This document shows, piece after piece, positions 38,162 through 50,033 of a stretch of DNA of 64,000 bases. The translations under genes were made by a program, and so were the position numbers. The notes below the pieces were generated by a model that saw only the letters and a program-made list of their open reading frames with translations, had not been told where the DNA came from and made no database searches. Position 1 is the stretch's first letter. Each line of letters begins with the position of its first letter. This DNA is from Neoarius graeffei (taxonomy: Eukaryota; Chordata; Actinopteri; Siluriformes; Ariidae), in contig NC_083587.1 of the NCBI RefSeq assembly GCF_027579695.1, positions 8,664,501 to 8,728,500 on the forward strand, in the 5' to 3' direction.

Positions 38162-39199
38162 ATATGGTTATTTAAGTTTTGACTGAAAATGACCTGTACT
38201 TTGAACTTTATTTTTCATGTTACACTGGTCAACAATTTTTCAGAAGTTGTCTGCTTCAGAGACGAAATTGGCTATTATGAAATTTGGTGTGTTGAATTAG
38301 AAGTGACAGCTAATCAGCTGATTGGCTGTGGCTTCCAAGATATTTAAGATTTTAAATGTTATACTTATGTACATTGTGTAGATCGTAATGTTTTAAATAT
38401 AAATTGTAAAACTGGGTATCTTCATGTGTTTATGGTCGGTTTACATGATATTTCACCTGTTCTCTTTATGTAACACTAGAAAATCAGCAAAAAGTTTATA
38501 TAAATAAAATGTATTATGAACCAAATTGCAAAAACCAATTATGTATTAGTAATGAATAGGTTTTGTCCTTATTCTGTGTGTACGCAGTGGGGTTTTTATT
38601 TATTTATTTATTTATTGTCAGCTTGTATTCATGAAACGGAGCATCTCTTGTCGAGCAAAGACTTGATCTCGAGTGCATAGCACTGTATGAATTTTTTTTT
38701 GAGCTGATATAAGACCAGTTTGTTCAGCGGAGTGATGTCAGTTGACTTATGATTGCATCATCAGTGACTTCTAAGAATAACATAATGTCATGTATGATGC
38801 AATACCGGCTTCAGATTGCATCATTCATTGTTTTGCCAAAAAAGTAAGTACTGTCCAAACCCACTCATAGATTTATTCATAGAGCCAATCTTGAAAACGA
38901 GCCAATGAACAATTTTAAGTTTCATTTTCGTTCTCAGCGATCCAGAGTTAGTAAAGTTTGACTATATTTATTTCAGAAGCATTTTGGCTGTAGACCAGTG
39001 TTTTATGACTGTTTTAAAATATGTAACCTTATAGTGATGTTTAAAATGAGACTGTTAATGTTTTGCTCTTAAGTAGTCATTAATTACCAACATACAAATA
39101 ATGATTTAACTGTAACACTTATCAGTGTAGTACTGCAGCATGAGACTAATTGTTCATGGAATTATTACTGATCAGGATTTTAATGTTTAATGGAAATGT
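38162..39199. other. 3' flank of the PRDM9-like gene; no gene seen
   Basis: It contains the likely 3' UTR with an AATAAA-type signal near 38,503 and a short (TTTA)n run near 38,595-38,620. Nothing else was recognised. Confidence 0.45.
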
Positions 39200-41015
39200 C
39201 GATCAAACCAAATGAGTACGGAGCACTTAAATGAAGCTCGTCCAACTATATACATCCACCTCGTCTCACTGGTTGAGGAGAAGGCATCAAAGTTGTTTAT
39301 AATAATGTAGGAATTGTACAAAAACCTGAACAAAAATTCAGTATGCTTGAAGTTCTTTATCCTAATGTATGTAGCTAAAAAAAAAATCTACGCAGTTGAT
39401 TCAACTAATTATTTACAGATCCGTGGTTTAAATTCTGAAGTTGTTTCTGAATTTGCGGAATTTCTCAAACCTGGTTGTATCTTTAGACAACAAATTAAGT
39501 GTTAGAGACATTATTTGTTTTGATCACCTGGAAGACTGAGAACAGCATCCGTGTCCATTCTAGATTCAGTAGGGGTAAATCAGAATGTCATAGGACCTAA
39601 CCCTATTTTTGTTCAGGTTTTTGTATGATTCCTAGTGGTCACACTCTCAATCTAGCACTTGCATTTGTATTAAATATAGAAAATATAGTCATACTTCCAC
39701 AGTCTGATGCTCCCTCAGACCATTACCTCATCTTTTTTGAAATGTCTTAACAATAATATATGCACCCTGCACACCATCACATCAAAAGTACATTCACAGC
39801 AACTACTGTATAAAGTTTTATCAGTAGTTTCCCAGAGTTATCAACTATGATTGGACCTCACAGAACTTGATCAGACAACTGAATGCTTCGAGTCAACATT
39901 CTGCTTTACTTTCGATAATGTAGCTCCACTTAAAAGAAAATAATTCAGGAGAAAAAAAAAACCCTAGCACCTTGGTATAGCAATCACACATGTAAAATTA
40001 GAAAATGGTGTCAAACAAAATTGATAGTATTCCAATTAGCATGGAATGAGAGCCACTGGAACTCCAGAGACAAGCTTCTAATGCTGTTTGTTCAATGTTT
40101 CTCTCCACCATAATAGAAGATTATAAAAATAATCTTACATTTTTATGGAATGCTTTTGCAAAATTAACTAGGAATAAGACCACCACAGAAACATGCAAAC
40201 CTTCAATATGTAGTAGCGATGGCTTAATGAAGTTTTTTTCAATGGCAAAATTGAAAATATCAGGCAAAAATATCAAACTATTAATTTGAAACGACAATTT
40301 GATAGGTATCCAACACTATGAGCAATGATTTGTGTTTTACACTCCTTAAAGAGACCGAACTAATTTCACTTATTCAATCCAAATCTTCAACTTGTGTACT
40401 TGTGGGGATTTTTTTCACCCCTTACCTATATGATTCTTTAAACAAATAACACCAGAAGCAATCAAACCTCTTTTTGAAAAACAATCAGTTATTCTTTTAG
40501 CAATGGCTATGTACCTAAATCCTTTTACCTAGCAGTTGTCAGACTCTTGATTAAAGAACCTAACCTCAACCCTTGTCAGCTGTCCCATTATAGGCCAATA
40601 TCAAACCTCCCTTTTATCTCCAAAATCCTAGAAAAAACTGTGGCATAACAGTTATGCTCATATCTACATGGGAATAACATCCATAAAAGGTATCAATCAG
40701 GATTTAGATCTCATCATAGCAGAGCCACAGCACTGGTTAATGTAGTAAATTACCAACTAATGGCTCCTGATCGGGGGTGTGTCTCCTTGCTTGTGCTGCT
40801 TAACCTTGGTGCAGCTTTTGACACCACTGATCATTCCATTCTGCTGGATAGGCAAGAAAATGTCATTGGAGGTAAAGGAATGGTCCTCTGCTGGCTCAGG
40901 TCTTATTTAACTGATCATTGTCAGTTTGTATATGTAAATGGTGACTTTCGTATGCATGCTAAAGTAAAGTTTGGTGATCCAGAAGGTGCTATCTTTGGCC
41001 CACTCCCCAAAATAG
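39200..41015 (+). pseudogene. Decayed L2-like LINE, copy 3
   Basis: Plus-strand fossil of the family at 401-8,023. Traces of the endonuclease lie at 39,230-39,720. A block like MFLSTIIEDYKNN and FAKLTRNKTT is at about 40,095. RT blocks follow: [33 protein letters not shown] and LRSYLTDHCQF. It ends before the YADD motif. Many stops and frameshifts make it much older than copies 1 and 2. Confidence 0.8.
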
Positions 41016-41029
41016 GCTACCTCTGGTTA

Positions 41030-41400
41030 GGATTAGGGTAGGGTGAAAGTTTTCCATTGCCCCAGCAAAAGCTGGGGCCTGCGTTCTGCACGGGCCTGTC
41101 CAAAGTCCATCTACTCTCTCACCCCCCACAGCCCAGACACCACACTCCCAAGCAAACAATCTTTCTGTACCTTAATCTGGATGTTGGTCGAAGGGGTTGG
41201 TGATCAGTCTAATGGTCCTCAACCAGGGTTCGGGAACGGGATCAGGGGAAGGTCTAGATCCAAGATTTGATTTTAGTAGTTGAGATTAGGTTTAAGGGTT
41301 GAGGGGTTGGGGTTAGGGTTGGGTACTGGGATCACGGCTAAGTTTAGGTGTAGAGGTTGTGGTTAGGTTCGGGGCTTGTGGGGAATAGCCCTTAAAACAA
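41030..41400 (+). repeat. Degenerate GGTTAGGG-like stretch
   Basis: Irregular runs such as GGTTGGGGTTAGGGTTGGG appear among other G-rich variants. The vertebrate telomere unit TTAGGG is present only singly or in degraded form. A second stretch of irregular imperfect repeats, rich in CTCAAAA and CTTAACC-like blocks, follows at about 41,400-41,640. A SINE tail lies at 41,925-41,980. Confidence 0.4.
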
Positions 41401-41984
41401 GTCTGATTGACTGGATACCCCCACTTGGCTTGATTGGCTGCTTACACTCAGAGCCTTCTAATTTTGTATACAATACCTTGACCCTTTTACTAGCAATGAT
41501 TGCTGTTTTAACCTCAAAACCCTCTAATTCTTGACCCATGACCTTAACCACTTAACTAGCCATAATTGCGTTCTTAAACTCTAAATGTTCTGCTTCTTAA
41601 CCCAAAACCTTCACCACTGATCAGCAATGATTGTGATTTTTGACCTCAAAATTCTCCGTTTCCCAAGCCAAGCCCTTGCCCAATGATGGATACAATTTAG
41701 ATAGATAGATAGATGCCTGCCCACCCCCCTTTCTCTGGTGGGTCCAGAGTTGGAATTTGTACTCAAAAGAATAATCCCTGAATCGGGAAAATTCAGTGTC
41801 AAAAAATTATGTTCTATAGCAATTTAGTTTCTTGTGATGTTCTTGGGGATTCCTACGCCATCCCCTATGTCGTGCATTGACCATTTCTAAGATGAACCAA
41901 GCCTTCTGTTGCAACATAGGCTCCAGCTTGCCTGCCACCCTGTAGAACAGGATAAAGCGGCTAGAGATGATATGAGATGTTGGC

Positions 41985-42875
41985 CTTGGCCTTAAGTGGA
42001 GCCCGGTACATGAAAGGGTTAATTGGTTCACCTGCGCTAATCAGCGGAGCGCGCATGAGTGGTCAAGTGTGTATGGAAAGTTTAGAAGCTTGGAGACGCC
42101 AGCAGGCACACGGTTTTGGAAGATTGGAAGCTGCGTTGTCGCACGCTTGTGGATTACTTGTCAGGAGTTCGTGGATGTGGATTTACGTGCTTGTAGGATT
42201 GACTGACTTTTCTGGTTGGTGAGAATAAGGCTGAACTGCTGAACGGGCCACCGTGCTCGCATTTGAACTTGAGCCGCCGCGCGCACTTTACAAACTGAAC
42301 CGGCCTGTGCGCGCGCTGCCTTTCGCTTTTCCTACTGCGCTGTGTTCAACCTTTTTAAGTTAGTAACGAACTTTTGTGTTTAAAGCTTTTGAGTTAAGTT
42401 TCAATATGACTGAGGAAGAGACTGAAGACCAGGATTTCTCAAATGAACGAGAACTGTTTAAGTTAATTGTAACACGCAGAGGGAAGCTTGGTGTTCTAAC
42501 ACATAAACGTAACAAAATCAACAGCCTTATTGAATCCGGCCAAGATAAAGAAACTGTTGAGAAACAAATGAAGTTATTTGAGGCATTTTTCGTTGAGTTT
42601 AATAACTTGCAAGCATCAGTACAGAGATCGATAAAAGAGGACTCTGAAAGAGAGGCCGATCATACAGACTGGTACGAACCAAAATTTCAGTTTTACAAAG
42701 ACTTCTGGGATGGCGTTATAAAATGGGTTCAGTGCGAACAAAGTGATGAAAAGGAGGAAGCGGGTGACAAGGAAGAAGAGGGACAGTGTGAACGTGCCTT
42801 CAATATTAAACCCCAGGATAGCGCATCTCAAACAGCTCCCAGTGTTCCGCAGAGCTATAAAGCAACACGCGTTCT
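41985..42875 (+). mobile_element. BEL/Pao retrotransposon 5' part with gag start
   Basis: A leader is followed by an ORF from about 42,406: MTEEETEDQDFSNERELFKL, INSLIESGQDKETVEKQ, DSEREADHTDWYEPKF. I recognise this as the N-terminus of fish BEL/Pao Gag from the GQDKETVE and DHTDWYEPK blocks. The frame is lost at about 42,870, where the Harbinger element begins. It lies on the opposite strand to the BEL element at 48,945-59,999, so it is a separate insertion. Confidence 0.55.
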
Positions 42876-43110
42876 CATGGTGCGTTTACACGTAGCCGGA
42901 TATCTATGAAGACATTTATTTATGCGGTTGCACCTCTCATTTACACATAAACAGAGGTTTCAGTCACTGAAAACGGATATCTTTGAAAACTCCGTTGTCA
43001 TGCCTGCGTGTAAATAGTGGAAAACGGAGTTTTAGGTTTTCCCGACGTCACGATATGCGTCACAGAACAATATTTGCGTCAGGCGCTCAGTATTTTGGTT
43101 TGATGGTCTC

Positions 43111-43845
43111 ATGGATGCAACACGGGTGGTCGTCGTTTTTACATATTTGCAAACACTTTTGGTTTGTTTGCATTTGCAAATAGGACTACAACTGCTTTAT
43201 GAGGAGCAGAGGAGAAGAACTGCGAGGAGGGTCGCAGTTTTTCAGGCACTTTTCCTCCCACCAAGACAAAGGCTTGCTGCTTACCAATGTCACCGCCGCT
43301 TTTGGATCCGACCCGGGCGAACTGCTGCCTGGTGGCTAAACTTCACAAATGAAGTTGTTCTCCCGGAGGAATGGCACGAGAACTTCCGAATGTCGCAATC
43401 ATCGCTGCTCTCGCTTGCGGAGTTACTGCATCTCTACATTGAAGGCCAGACGACTGTCATGCAGAGCCCAGTCAGTGTATTGACAAAATTAGTAGCCTGC
43501 ACCCCATATTATTTAGCTGATGAGGGTAGAATACGGAAAACGGCAAATACATTCGGGCTCTCTAGGTCGATGGTTTCCATAATAATCAGACAAGTGTGTA
43601 AAGCGATTACTGTGCATCTTGGTCCTAAGTACATACGACTGCCGACAACAGAAACTGCTGTCCAACAGCTTGTGCACGGATTTCAGCAAGCGCACGGCCT
43701 CCCCCAGTGTCTAGGTGCTGTAGACGGTGCACACACACAGAGATAAAACAACCTTCAGCCAGTTCTACAGATTACATTAACAGGAAAGGCAGGTATACTT
43801 TAAATATTCAAGCTACCTGTGACTACAAATAATGGACGTGGTGGT
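43111..43845 (+). pseudogene. Harbinger nuclease (HARBI1-like), N-terminal two thirds
   Basis: The frame reads [20 protein letters not shown], then [20 protein letters not shown] and [12 protein letters not shown] (helix-turn-helix-like region), and [10 protein letters not shown] with the first catalytic Asp of the DDE nuclease. A stop follows at about 43,744 (TAA). A continuing frame reads to the GRGG block, where the LINE enters. Harbinger nucleases cut at TWA targets with a partner Myb-like protein, which is not present here. Confidence 0.75.
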
Positions 43846-43930
43846 GAAAGGTTCAAGGTATTTTTAATGTCCCCTGAGGGCAATTAATTTTGCAGCCAGC
43901 AGAAAAAACACGCACCAACAATTAATACAG

Positions 43931-45126
43931 TCACAATTGAGACATTAACCAACCATAAATAATTAGAACAATAAAAACATTCATCAAGAAGTGTTTAAAA
44001 GGACGGTTACAGTAGGTAAAAAATGAGTTTTTGAATCTGTTGGTTCTACAACCTTTTAAAACAAATCTGCGTCTGGATGGTAAAAGGGAGAACTCTGAGA
44101 ACAGGGGGTGACTGGGGTCAGCTAAAATTGCCTGTGCTTTTTCGAGTGACCTGATTTTATGGTGAATGGAGATATTGTTCAGGGGAGTATTGGCAATTTT
44201 GCTACAGAGACTGATGTTAAAAATACGGTTCTTGTTTTTCTGTGTCAGCAACCCAAACCAGCAGATAAAAGAAAAAGTAAGAACAGATTCAATAAAACAA
44301 CTGTAAAACATTCTCATAAAACTGCTGTACATGTTAAAATTCCTTAGTTTATGATAAAAAATGCATACGTTGGTGAGCTTTCTTGCATACAGTGTCCACA
44401 TGTTTGTCAAAAGTAAATCTGTAGTCGATTATGGTACCCAAGTATTTATACTCCTCCACAACTTCAATTACCTGATCACTAATATATGCAGGGGAGATGA
44501 CATTTGTTTTTTCTAAAATCAATGATCATTTCTTTAGTTTTACTGACGTTTATGTCTAAAAAGGATGACTTACACCAGTTAATAAAATCAGACACCACTG
44601 AGCAATGATCAGGATCATCTGACTTTAAAAGAGACACAATAACAGAGTTGTCAGCAAACCTTAAAATATGCCATCCTGTGTGCTGGCTTTGACACAAATT
44701 TGTGTATAAAACAAATAAAAGGGGGGAGAGAACACAACCCTGCAGTGAACCAGTGGAGGAGAGCAGAGCATCAGATAAAACATTGTTGACCCTGACACGT
44801 TGGGATCTGACGGTTAAAAAACCCATCAACCAAGAAATAAGACCAGGGTCAATGTTATGTGTGTTCTTTAACCTTTTAGCTAAAATATGTGGCTGGATAC
44901 AGTTAAAAGCAGAGGAAAAATCAATAAAAACAAGACGTGCAAAGGTGTTAGCTGCCTCAAGGTGTGAGAGCACCAAGTTCAGTAAAGTGCATATGGCATC
45001 GTCCACCCCTCTACCTGGCCTATAGGCGAATTGCAATGGGTCCAAGCCGGTTTTCACAGTGGATAATAGTGCATTCTTTATCTTCTCAAATGACTTCATA
45101 ACAAGGGATGTAAGGGCAATAGGCCT
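43931..45126 (-). pseudogene. LINE reverse transcriptase, remainder
   Basis: LDPLQFAYRPGRGVDDAI, FIDFSSAFNCIQPH and GSLQGCVLSPLLF are followed by the catalytic block reading RFADNSV instead of YADD, so the second catalytic Asp is Asn. The C-terminal frame (44,410-43,931) has HHKIRSLEKAQAILADPSHP. The RT is inactive by both the stop at 45,127 and this substitution. Confidence 0.8.
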
Positions 45127-46956
45127 TTAGTCATTCAGCTGTTTTGGAGCTCTGTTTTTAGGGACGGGGACAATAATGGAATCTTTCCATGAGCAAGGGA
45201 CCTTATTGAGATGGAGGGAGCGTCTAAAAATATAGCAAAAAATATCAGACAACTGATCTGCACAATTCTTGAGTAAGTGGCCACTGATACCATCAGGGCC
45301 TGGACTTTTCCTCTCCTTCACACCCTGGAAAAGTCTCCGGACCATACCTTCCTCAATGTGGATGGGATTTTGGCCCACTATCACAGCCTTAAAATGGGAT
45401 TGTTCCACTGCAAAGTTGTGTGTATTAAAACGATTATAAAAAACATTCAGTTCATTGTCAGACATGTTGCCATGGGAAATAGGACATTTTTTGGTTTTCA
45501 TACCCATCATGGATTTCACCCCTTCCCATGCAGGGCAGGAGCAACTGGCACAAAGCAGGTTCTCCACTCTATAGCTACACTTGACAAGCTTAAGTTCTTT
45601 CTTAACTTGTTTTTGTAGCTCTCTATACTTAGTAGTGTCCCCCTGATTAAAACAAATGTTACACTGATTTATTAAGTTTTTAACTGATTTTGAAATCCAT
45701 GCTTTGTTGTTCGGAAAGAAAGAAACCTGTTTGAGTGGAATAACCAAGTCCTCACAGAAGATTACATATGCTGACACAGTCTCTGTGAGATCATCTAGAT
45801 CAGTACAGACCTCCTTAAACAAGGCCCAGTCTGTACAGCTGTAGCAGTCCTGTAGACTTTGGATTGATTCCTCCGACCAAACCGGAACCAAATGTTTCAC
45901 TGGCTTGTGTTCCTTCAGGACTGGTTTATAGGACGGAAGTAAATACACGGCATTGTGATCCGACAAACCAAGTGGGGCTCTGCGCAAGGACTTGTAAGCA
46001 CCCTTCACAGAACCGTAACAGAGGTCCAGACATTTTCCATGGCGAGTCGGACAAGTCACATACTGGTAAAAATTACACAGGGACTTCCCTGGTTTACAAT
46101 GGTTAAAATCGCCCATGACAAGGACCGGCGCATCCGGGGAAATCCCTTGTAGCCGCTGCAGCACCTTGACTATAACCTGGGTTGCTAACTCGGCGTTAGC
46201 TTTTGGGTGAATGTAGACAAGTGTTACAAATAACTGTGGAAATTCCCTTGGTAAATAAAATGGACAAAGGGACACAGACAACAGTTCAATGTCGGGGGTA
46301 CATAGTGACTCTCTGATTATCACCGTGCTGCACCAGTTCTTATTAACATAGAGACATAAGCCTCCCCCCAGTGATTTACCTGTCACCGAGGGATCTCTGT
46401 CCAAGCAAACAGGCTCCCCAAAGCTGTCGATCCCCAAATCAGACTGGGGGTCATGATCTTTGAGCCATGTCTCAGTCAAGGCAAGGAGACGAGTGTTCTT
46501 ATACTCAGGTGAAAACTTGACGTTTGCCTGGAGCTCGTCGATCTTGTTGCGAAGTGACTGGATGTTGGCTAAGATGACAGTGGGCAGAGGAATCTGGCGG
46601 TGGCCTTGCCTCTTCAGTCTCTGGCGCACACTACCCCGTCTCCCCCTCTTCCTCAATGGCCTGGGACCCCAGCCCTGGTTACCGCTGATGTATACTGGAC
46701 GGATGATCTCCATGGGGAAGCTGGATGAGGGATCCACACTGCCAGTGTTGTTGTCCGGCAGAAGCAGCAGGAAATCGCGGCCACATAATCCACTCAGTAG
46801 GTGACAGAAGAAAGTGATGAGAAATAGAAGGCCCAACATACCGTGGTAAGTCATTGTAATTGTTGCAGTAAATAGTAATGATAGTCCGAACTTGTTAGTA
46901 ATGACGATAAAGACAAAAAACAAGGAGGTTAGAGCTTTAAAAAAGTGCACTGACAT
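45127..46956 (-). pseudogene. LINE endonuclease and start of reverse transcriptase
   Basis: A 609-codon open frame. After a hydrophobic start and a basic stretch it shows ILANIQSLRNKIDELQ, LTETWLKDHDP, GGGLCLYVN, VMGDFNHC and GLSDHNAVYL: the full order of an APE endonuclease. RT then begins with RKSPGPDGISGHLLK and IIVPVPKNRAPKQLND. A TAA replaces the next codon, after which RPIALTSLVMKSFEK continues in the same frame. The ORF is broken by a single nonsense change here. Confidence 0.85.
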
Positions 46957-47035
46957 TCATATGCTCACAACGCTCACGCACCACTGCTGCTGCCTGTCAC
47001 CATTACCAGCGCCACCATCATGTTAAAATAAATGG

Positions 47036-47401
47036 CTGGTGAGCATCCATGATGCTCGTATGTTTGCAAATTCTAATCTAAACACATACCTGAAAAATGG
47101 AAATATTCCACCCTGTCCCAGGCAAATTATTGATGAAGAGGCCATACCAATTTACCTACTGGGCGACCCCGCGTATCCACTGCTCCCATATCTGATCAAA
47201 GAATATGCCAATGGGGGGAGCACTGCCCAAGAGCAGTACTTTGGAATGTCTTTGGGCTATGCACGGATGGTAATAGAATGTGCGTTTGGTAGGCTAAAAA
47301 CCCGGTTTGGAGCCCTGAGAAGGTCAATGGACATCAATCTTGATGACCTCCCTTTTGTCATTTTCCTGGCATTACCGGTAATCTGCCACCACCATATGTA
47401 G
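47036..47401 (+). pseudogene. Harbinger nuclease, C-terminal third
   Basis: The frame resumes after the LINE with [14 protein letters not shown], then [18 protein letters not shown] (second catalytic Asp), and [18 protein letters not shown] with the third acidic residue. This completes the DDE core begun at 43,111. Confidence 0.8.
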
Positions 47402-47799
47402 CCCCCGGTCTGTAGGCCAAATTGAATTTAAAGTGCTGAAGGGTGATACCCAGAGTGATCCGCGTGGTGGTCCCACTGGTCAGAACAGAGGGTGAACGGG
47501 TGTCCGAGAAGGTAGTACCGGAGAGTGAGGACTGCCCACTTGATGGGCAAACACTTTTTGTCCATCGATATTTTCCACTCATCCAGCATTCAAGAGTGAC
47601 CTGGAAAAAGCAGTGTTGTCACACAGATTCGAACTGGAGCTGTTGCGACCACAGTCCCATAAGAGCGTCTGCTAAATGCCTGTAACATATTCTAATGTAA
47701 TCTCAAAACAAAATTTCGGCTTGCTGTATGTATTTGACGAGGGACAAATTTTGTATCCAGCTGTTTGGATAGAGCCATGACGTAATTGCCCCAGGAGTT
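47402..47799. other. No gene seen
   Basis: Between the Harbinger C-terminus and the first tRNA-like sequence. Short ORFs only; no repeat recognised. The right terminus of Harbinger should lie here but was not found. Confidence 0.4.
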
Positions 47800-47872
47800 G
47801 CTGAAATAGCTCAGTTGGGAGTGTGTTAGACTGAAACTCTAAGCATCTTTGGTTCAAGCCCAGATTTCAGCA
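47800..47872 (+). tRNA. tRNA-Phe-like (GAA), probably degraded
   Basis: 73 bases that fold as a tRNA: acceptor GCTGAAA pairs with TTTCAGC, the D-arm has TAGCTCAGTTGGGA, the anticodon stem-loop is AGACTGAAACTCTAA with GAA, and the T-arm is TTTGGTTCAAGCCCAGA. It keeps box A and a box B-like GGTTCAAGCC. Compared with standard tRNA-Phe it has several changes in the anticodon stem and T-arm, so a pseudogene or repeat-derived copy is likely. It is followed within 60 bases by a T-rich run that could terminate polymerase III. Confidence 0.55.
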
Positions 47873-47979
47873 TCAAGGACTGTGGCTTGTGTCCATCTTG
47901 GTCTGTGTTTTTTTTTTTTTTTTTTTGCCAGGTCGATGCTAGTAATTTGATGGTTAAAACAATCACACTGTTTGACTTG

Positions 47980-48044
47980 GGTTCCATGGTGCAATGGTTA
48001 GCACTCTGAATCCGGTGATCTGAGTTCAAATCTCAGTGGAACCT
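47980..48044 (+). pseudogene. tRNA-Gln-like with anticodon-arm deletion
   Basis: GGTTCCATGGTGCAATGGTT at the start and the matching AGTGGAACCT end give a tRNA-Gln acceptor and D-arm. It is 65 bases against 72, missing seven bases across the anticodon stem and loop. It cannot decode. Confidence 0.6.
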
Positions 48045-48075
48045 GTGAATCCTTCATTTGCAGCTTCCAAACTAA

Positions 48076-48556
48076 GGTGGGGTTTACATTAGACCATATC
48101 AGCGGATCATCAGATTAACGTTTTTAAAACGATTAGTGTGCACACAGCAACGCCAATACACGATTCGCGTGCACACAGCAACGCCAATACACGGATATGC
48201 TCGGCTCCGCAGGCATCCTGCGCTCCAAATCACTCTGCCCTGAAAAGCGAGTGCCCTCTGGAGGGTGCGCACTCCGGCCCTGCGCAGCTCACAGAGCACG
48301 TGAGTGAAGTGCACAAGCAGTGATTCGGACTGAGCCGCTGTGTGTGTGATCTCAGTGCATATCGGGCATGCGCGTCACTTACCACTTGCAAGTGGAAGGA
48401 TGGCAAGCCTAAAGACAATCATAACTATTGAATACGTGTTTGAATACGTGGACCCTGGCGGATTCCCGTTTCCCGGCATTTCCAGGCGTTTTAATGTAAA
48501 CGGACAGTGCAGCCGCGAAGAAAACGAGACAGATACGGTCTAATGTAAACTTGGCC
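48076..48556 (-). mobile_element. Harbinger-type MITE, copy 2
   Basis: The ends GGTTTACATTAGACC and GTCTAATGTAAACTTGGCC are inverted, with TAA on both sides (48,073-48,075 and 48,557-48,559). TAA is the standard PIF/Harbinger target duplication. It shares its GC-rich centre (GCGCAG-type blocks near 48,270-48,300) with the element at 54,903-55,584 in opposite orientation. It lies between two tRNA relics. Confidence 0.8.
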
Positions 48557-48782
48557 TAACATGCACAGACTGTCTCAACAGAAGACTCCTTTTGGTCAAG
48601 CCAGCTTTTATGTCCCAAACCCTTTGTGTCCATCACCATGAAACAACTTCTTTTCAAGATGGGTACGGGCCAGTTCTGCAATTTTGAATCTGGGCTTTAT
48701 TGCAATATCATCGCAGCTTCAATGGTATTGGCCACTATATGTCTGTATTGATCTTCCAAAAAGCACAAGTGCTGAATGATTT

Positions 48783-48854
48783 GGCTCCATGGTGTCATGG
48801 TTAGCACTCTGGATGGTGAATCCAGGCATCTGAGTTCAAATGTTGGTGGAACCT
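48783..48854 (+). pseudogene. tRNA-Gln-like, degraded
   Basis: 72 bases with the tRNA-Gln frame (TCCATGGTGTCATGGTTAGC, ending GGTGGAACCT). The anticodon loop reads TGGTGAA, so position 33 is G instead of T and the Gln anticodon is lost. The T-arm is also mismatched. Three tRNA relics within about 1 kb suggest an old tRNA cluster. Confidence 0.55.
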
Positions 48855-48944
48855 GTAAAAGATTGTGCCTGCACTGAATGATGGATAAACAAGACAATTT
48901 TGTTTCGGTGAGGAAAATCCCACTTTTTATGCAATGCATGATCA

Positions 48945-49550
48945 AAATACATGAAAAACAGAAATGTACCCCCTTTTAATTACAAAGTTGTACTGATCGG
49001 TCAGCATTTTCTCCAATTTGGACAGAGAAATCCTGTTTGTTGTAGAAGAAAGAAACCGTTGCTCCAAGTTGTCATTGTTTCTAGTCAGTGGCCCACTGAT
49101 GACCCATTCCAGCAATGTCTTAATGGCATATGGACCATTCCTACAGCTGTTGATGACCTCCCAAGGTTCCATTATCTTGGGAGCATTGATACCAATTAAC
49201 AGCACAACATTTGCCTTAATGCTTGGGATGTACACCTTTGACAAATATGGCCAATTAGTCAGGTCTTCAGGAGTTACCAGATCATTTACAGTGACAGGCA
49301 TTTCCTTCTGTGTAAAAACCTTGAGAAGGATGTGAAAATCATTGCTGTCCAGACCAGTTATCTCTTAACCAGTCAAAGAATAGGCTGGAACAATCTTTTC
49401 TTACCCATAGTCCGCAACAGGAGGCTAGTTCTTCTGCCTGTTACCGGCCCCTGTTGGGCTACATGTTTTGAGTGGGGTCAACTGATTATTGGATGGTTCC
49501 TTTGATTGTTCCAGAGTTGCAAGATGCCCCTTAATATGAAGCACGGTAGG
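48945..49550 (-). pseudogene. BEL/Pao pol fragment (protease region)
   Basis: Reading leftwards, one frame gives TPLKTCSPTGAGNRQKN and another MPVTVNDLVTPEDLTNWPYL, followed by VVLLIGINAPKIMEPWEVIN and GPYAIKTLLEWVISGPL. These are the BEL/Pao protease-to-RT linker blocks (LTNWPYLSKV, LLIG.N.PK..EP.EVI, GPYAI.T.LGWV). The ORF has several frame changes and ends at 48,945. The upstream part continues beyond the Gypsy provirus at 55,588. Confidence 0.7.
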
Positions 49551-49555
49551 ATGAG
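49551..49555. repeat. 5-bp target duplication of the provirus, left
   Basis: ATGAG, repeated at 54,856-54,860 on the other side of the LTR element. Confidence 0.95.
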
Positions 49556-50033
49556 TGTTAGGGTTTTGCTGGGATTCGAACCTGGTTCGTTGGTGTGATA
49601 ATCCAGCAAACCCCCACTAGGCCACCAGGGGGATGACTCAAATGCAGAGGCGTGAGGCGGAAGTAGAAAAAGAATCAAAAGGTTTATTTAAACTATATAC
49701 ACTATATACAGGGCAAAACAAAAGACAAAAAAAAACCAAAGAGTAAAATCCAAAAGAAAAGCAAAGTGCAAAAATACAAAAGCTAAGAAGATCAAAAAAC
49801 ACAGTACAAAGGAAACTGGAGATAAACATAACAGCACAAAGACTCCGTGACAAGAGGACTGAACTCAGGGGTATAAATAGACAAACTAATTAAGGACACA
49901 GGTGAAGATAATTAGGCAATTAACACAAACACAAAACACAGGAACAGTGGCGGCCTCTAGAGGCCAAAATAAACACGACATGAAAAGGAAATAACAGCGG
50001 CCTCTAGAGGCCAAAACAGTCCTAGTCCTAACA
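49556..50033 (-). repeat. 3' LTR of the provirus
   Basis: 478 bp, identical to 54,378-54,855 as far as I could compare. It carries two copies of GCGGCCTCTAGAGGCCAAAA, a palindrome-containing motif. Confidence 0.95.

Larger units (their letters stand above)
43855..47030 (-). mobile_element. Near full-length CR1/Rex1-like LINE
   Basis: About 3.2 kb on the minus strand with endonuclease, RT and C-terminal region in one order, so it is not 5'-truncated. It is inserted in the Harbinger nuclease gene. Only a few inactivating changes are seen: a TAA near 45,127, a catalytic change, and a break near 44,480-44,410. Confidence 0.85.
42876..47401 (+). mobile_element. Harbinger transposon split by a LINE
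   Basis: The left part starts near a GTGCGTTTACACGTAGCC sequence inside BEL gag and encodes the first two thirds of a Harbinger nuclease. A LINE (about 43,855-47,030) interrupts it, after which the nuclease C-terminus follows. The right terminus was not found, so the end given is the end of coding sequence. Confidence 0.7.

Noticed and set aside
41030..41400. True interstitial telomere array
   Set aside because: Perfect tandem TTAGGG units are absent; only scattered variants occur. Kept as a low-interest observation.
42376..42909. A host acidic coiled-coil protein
   Set aside because: GQDKETVE and DHTDWYEPK blocks, placed right after a leader, fit BEL/Pao Gag. A host gene is possible but less likely.
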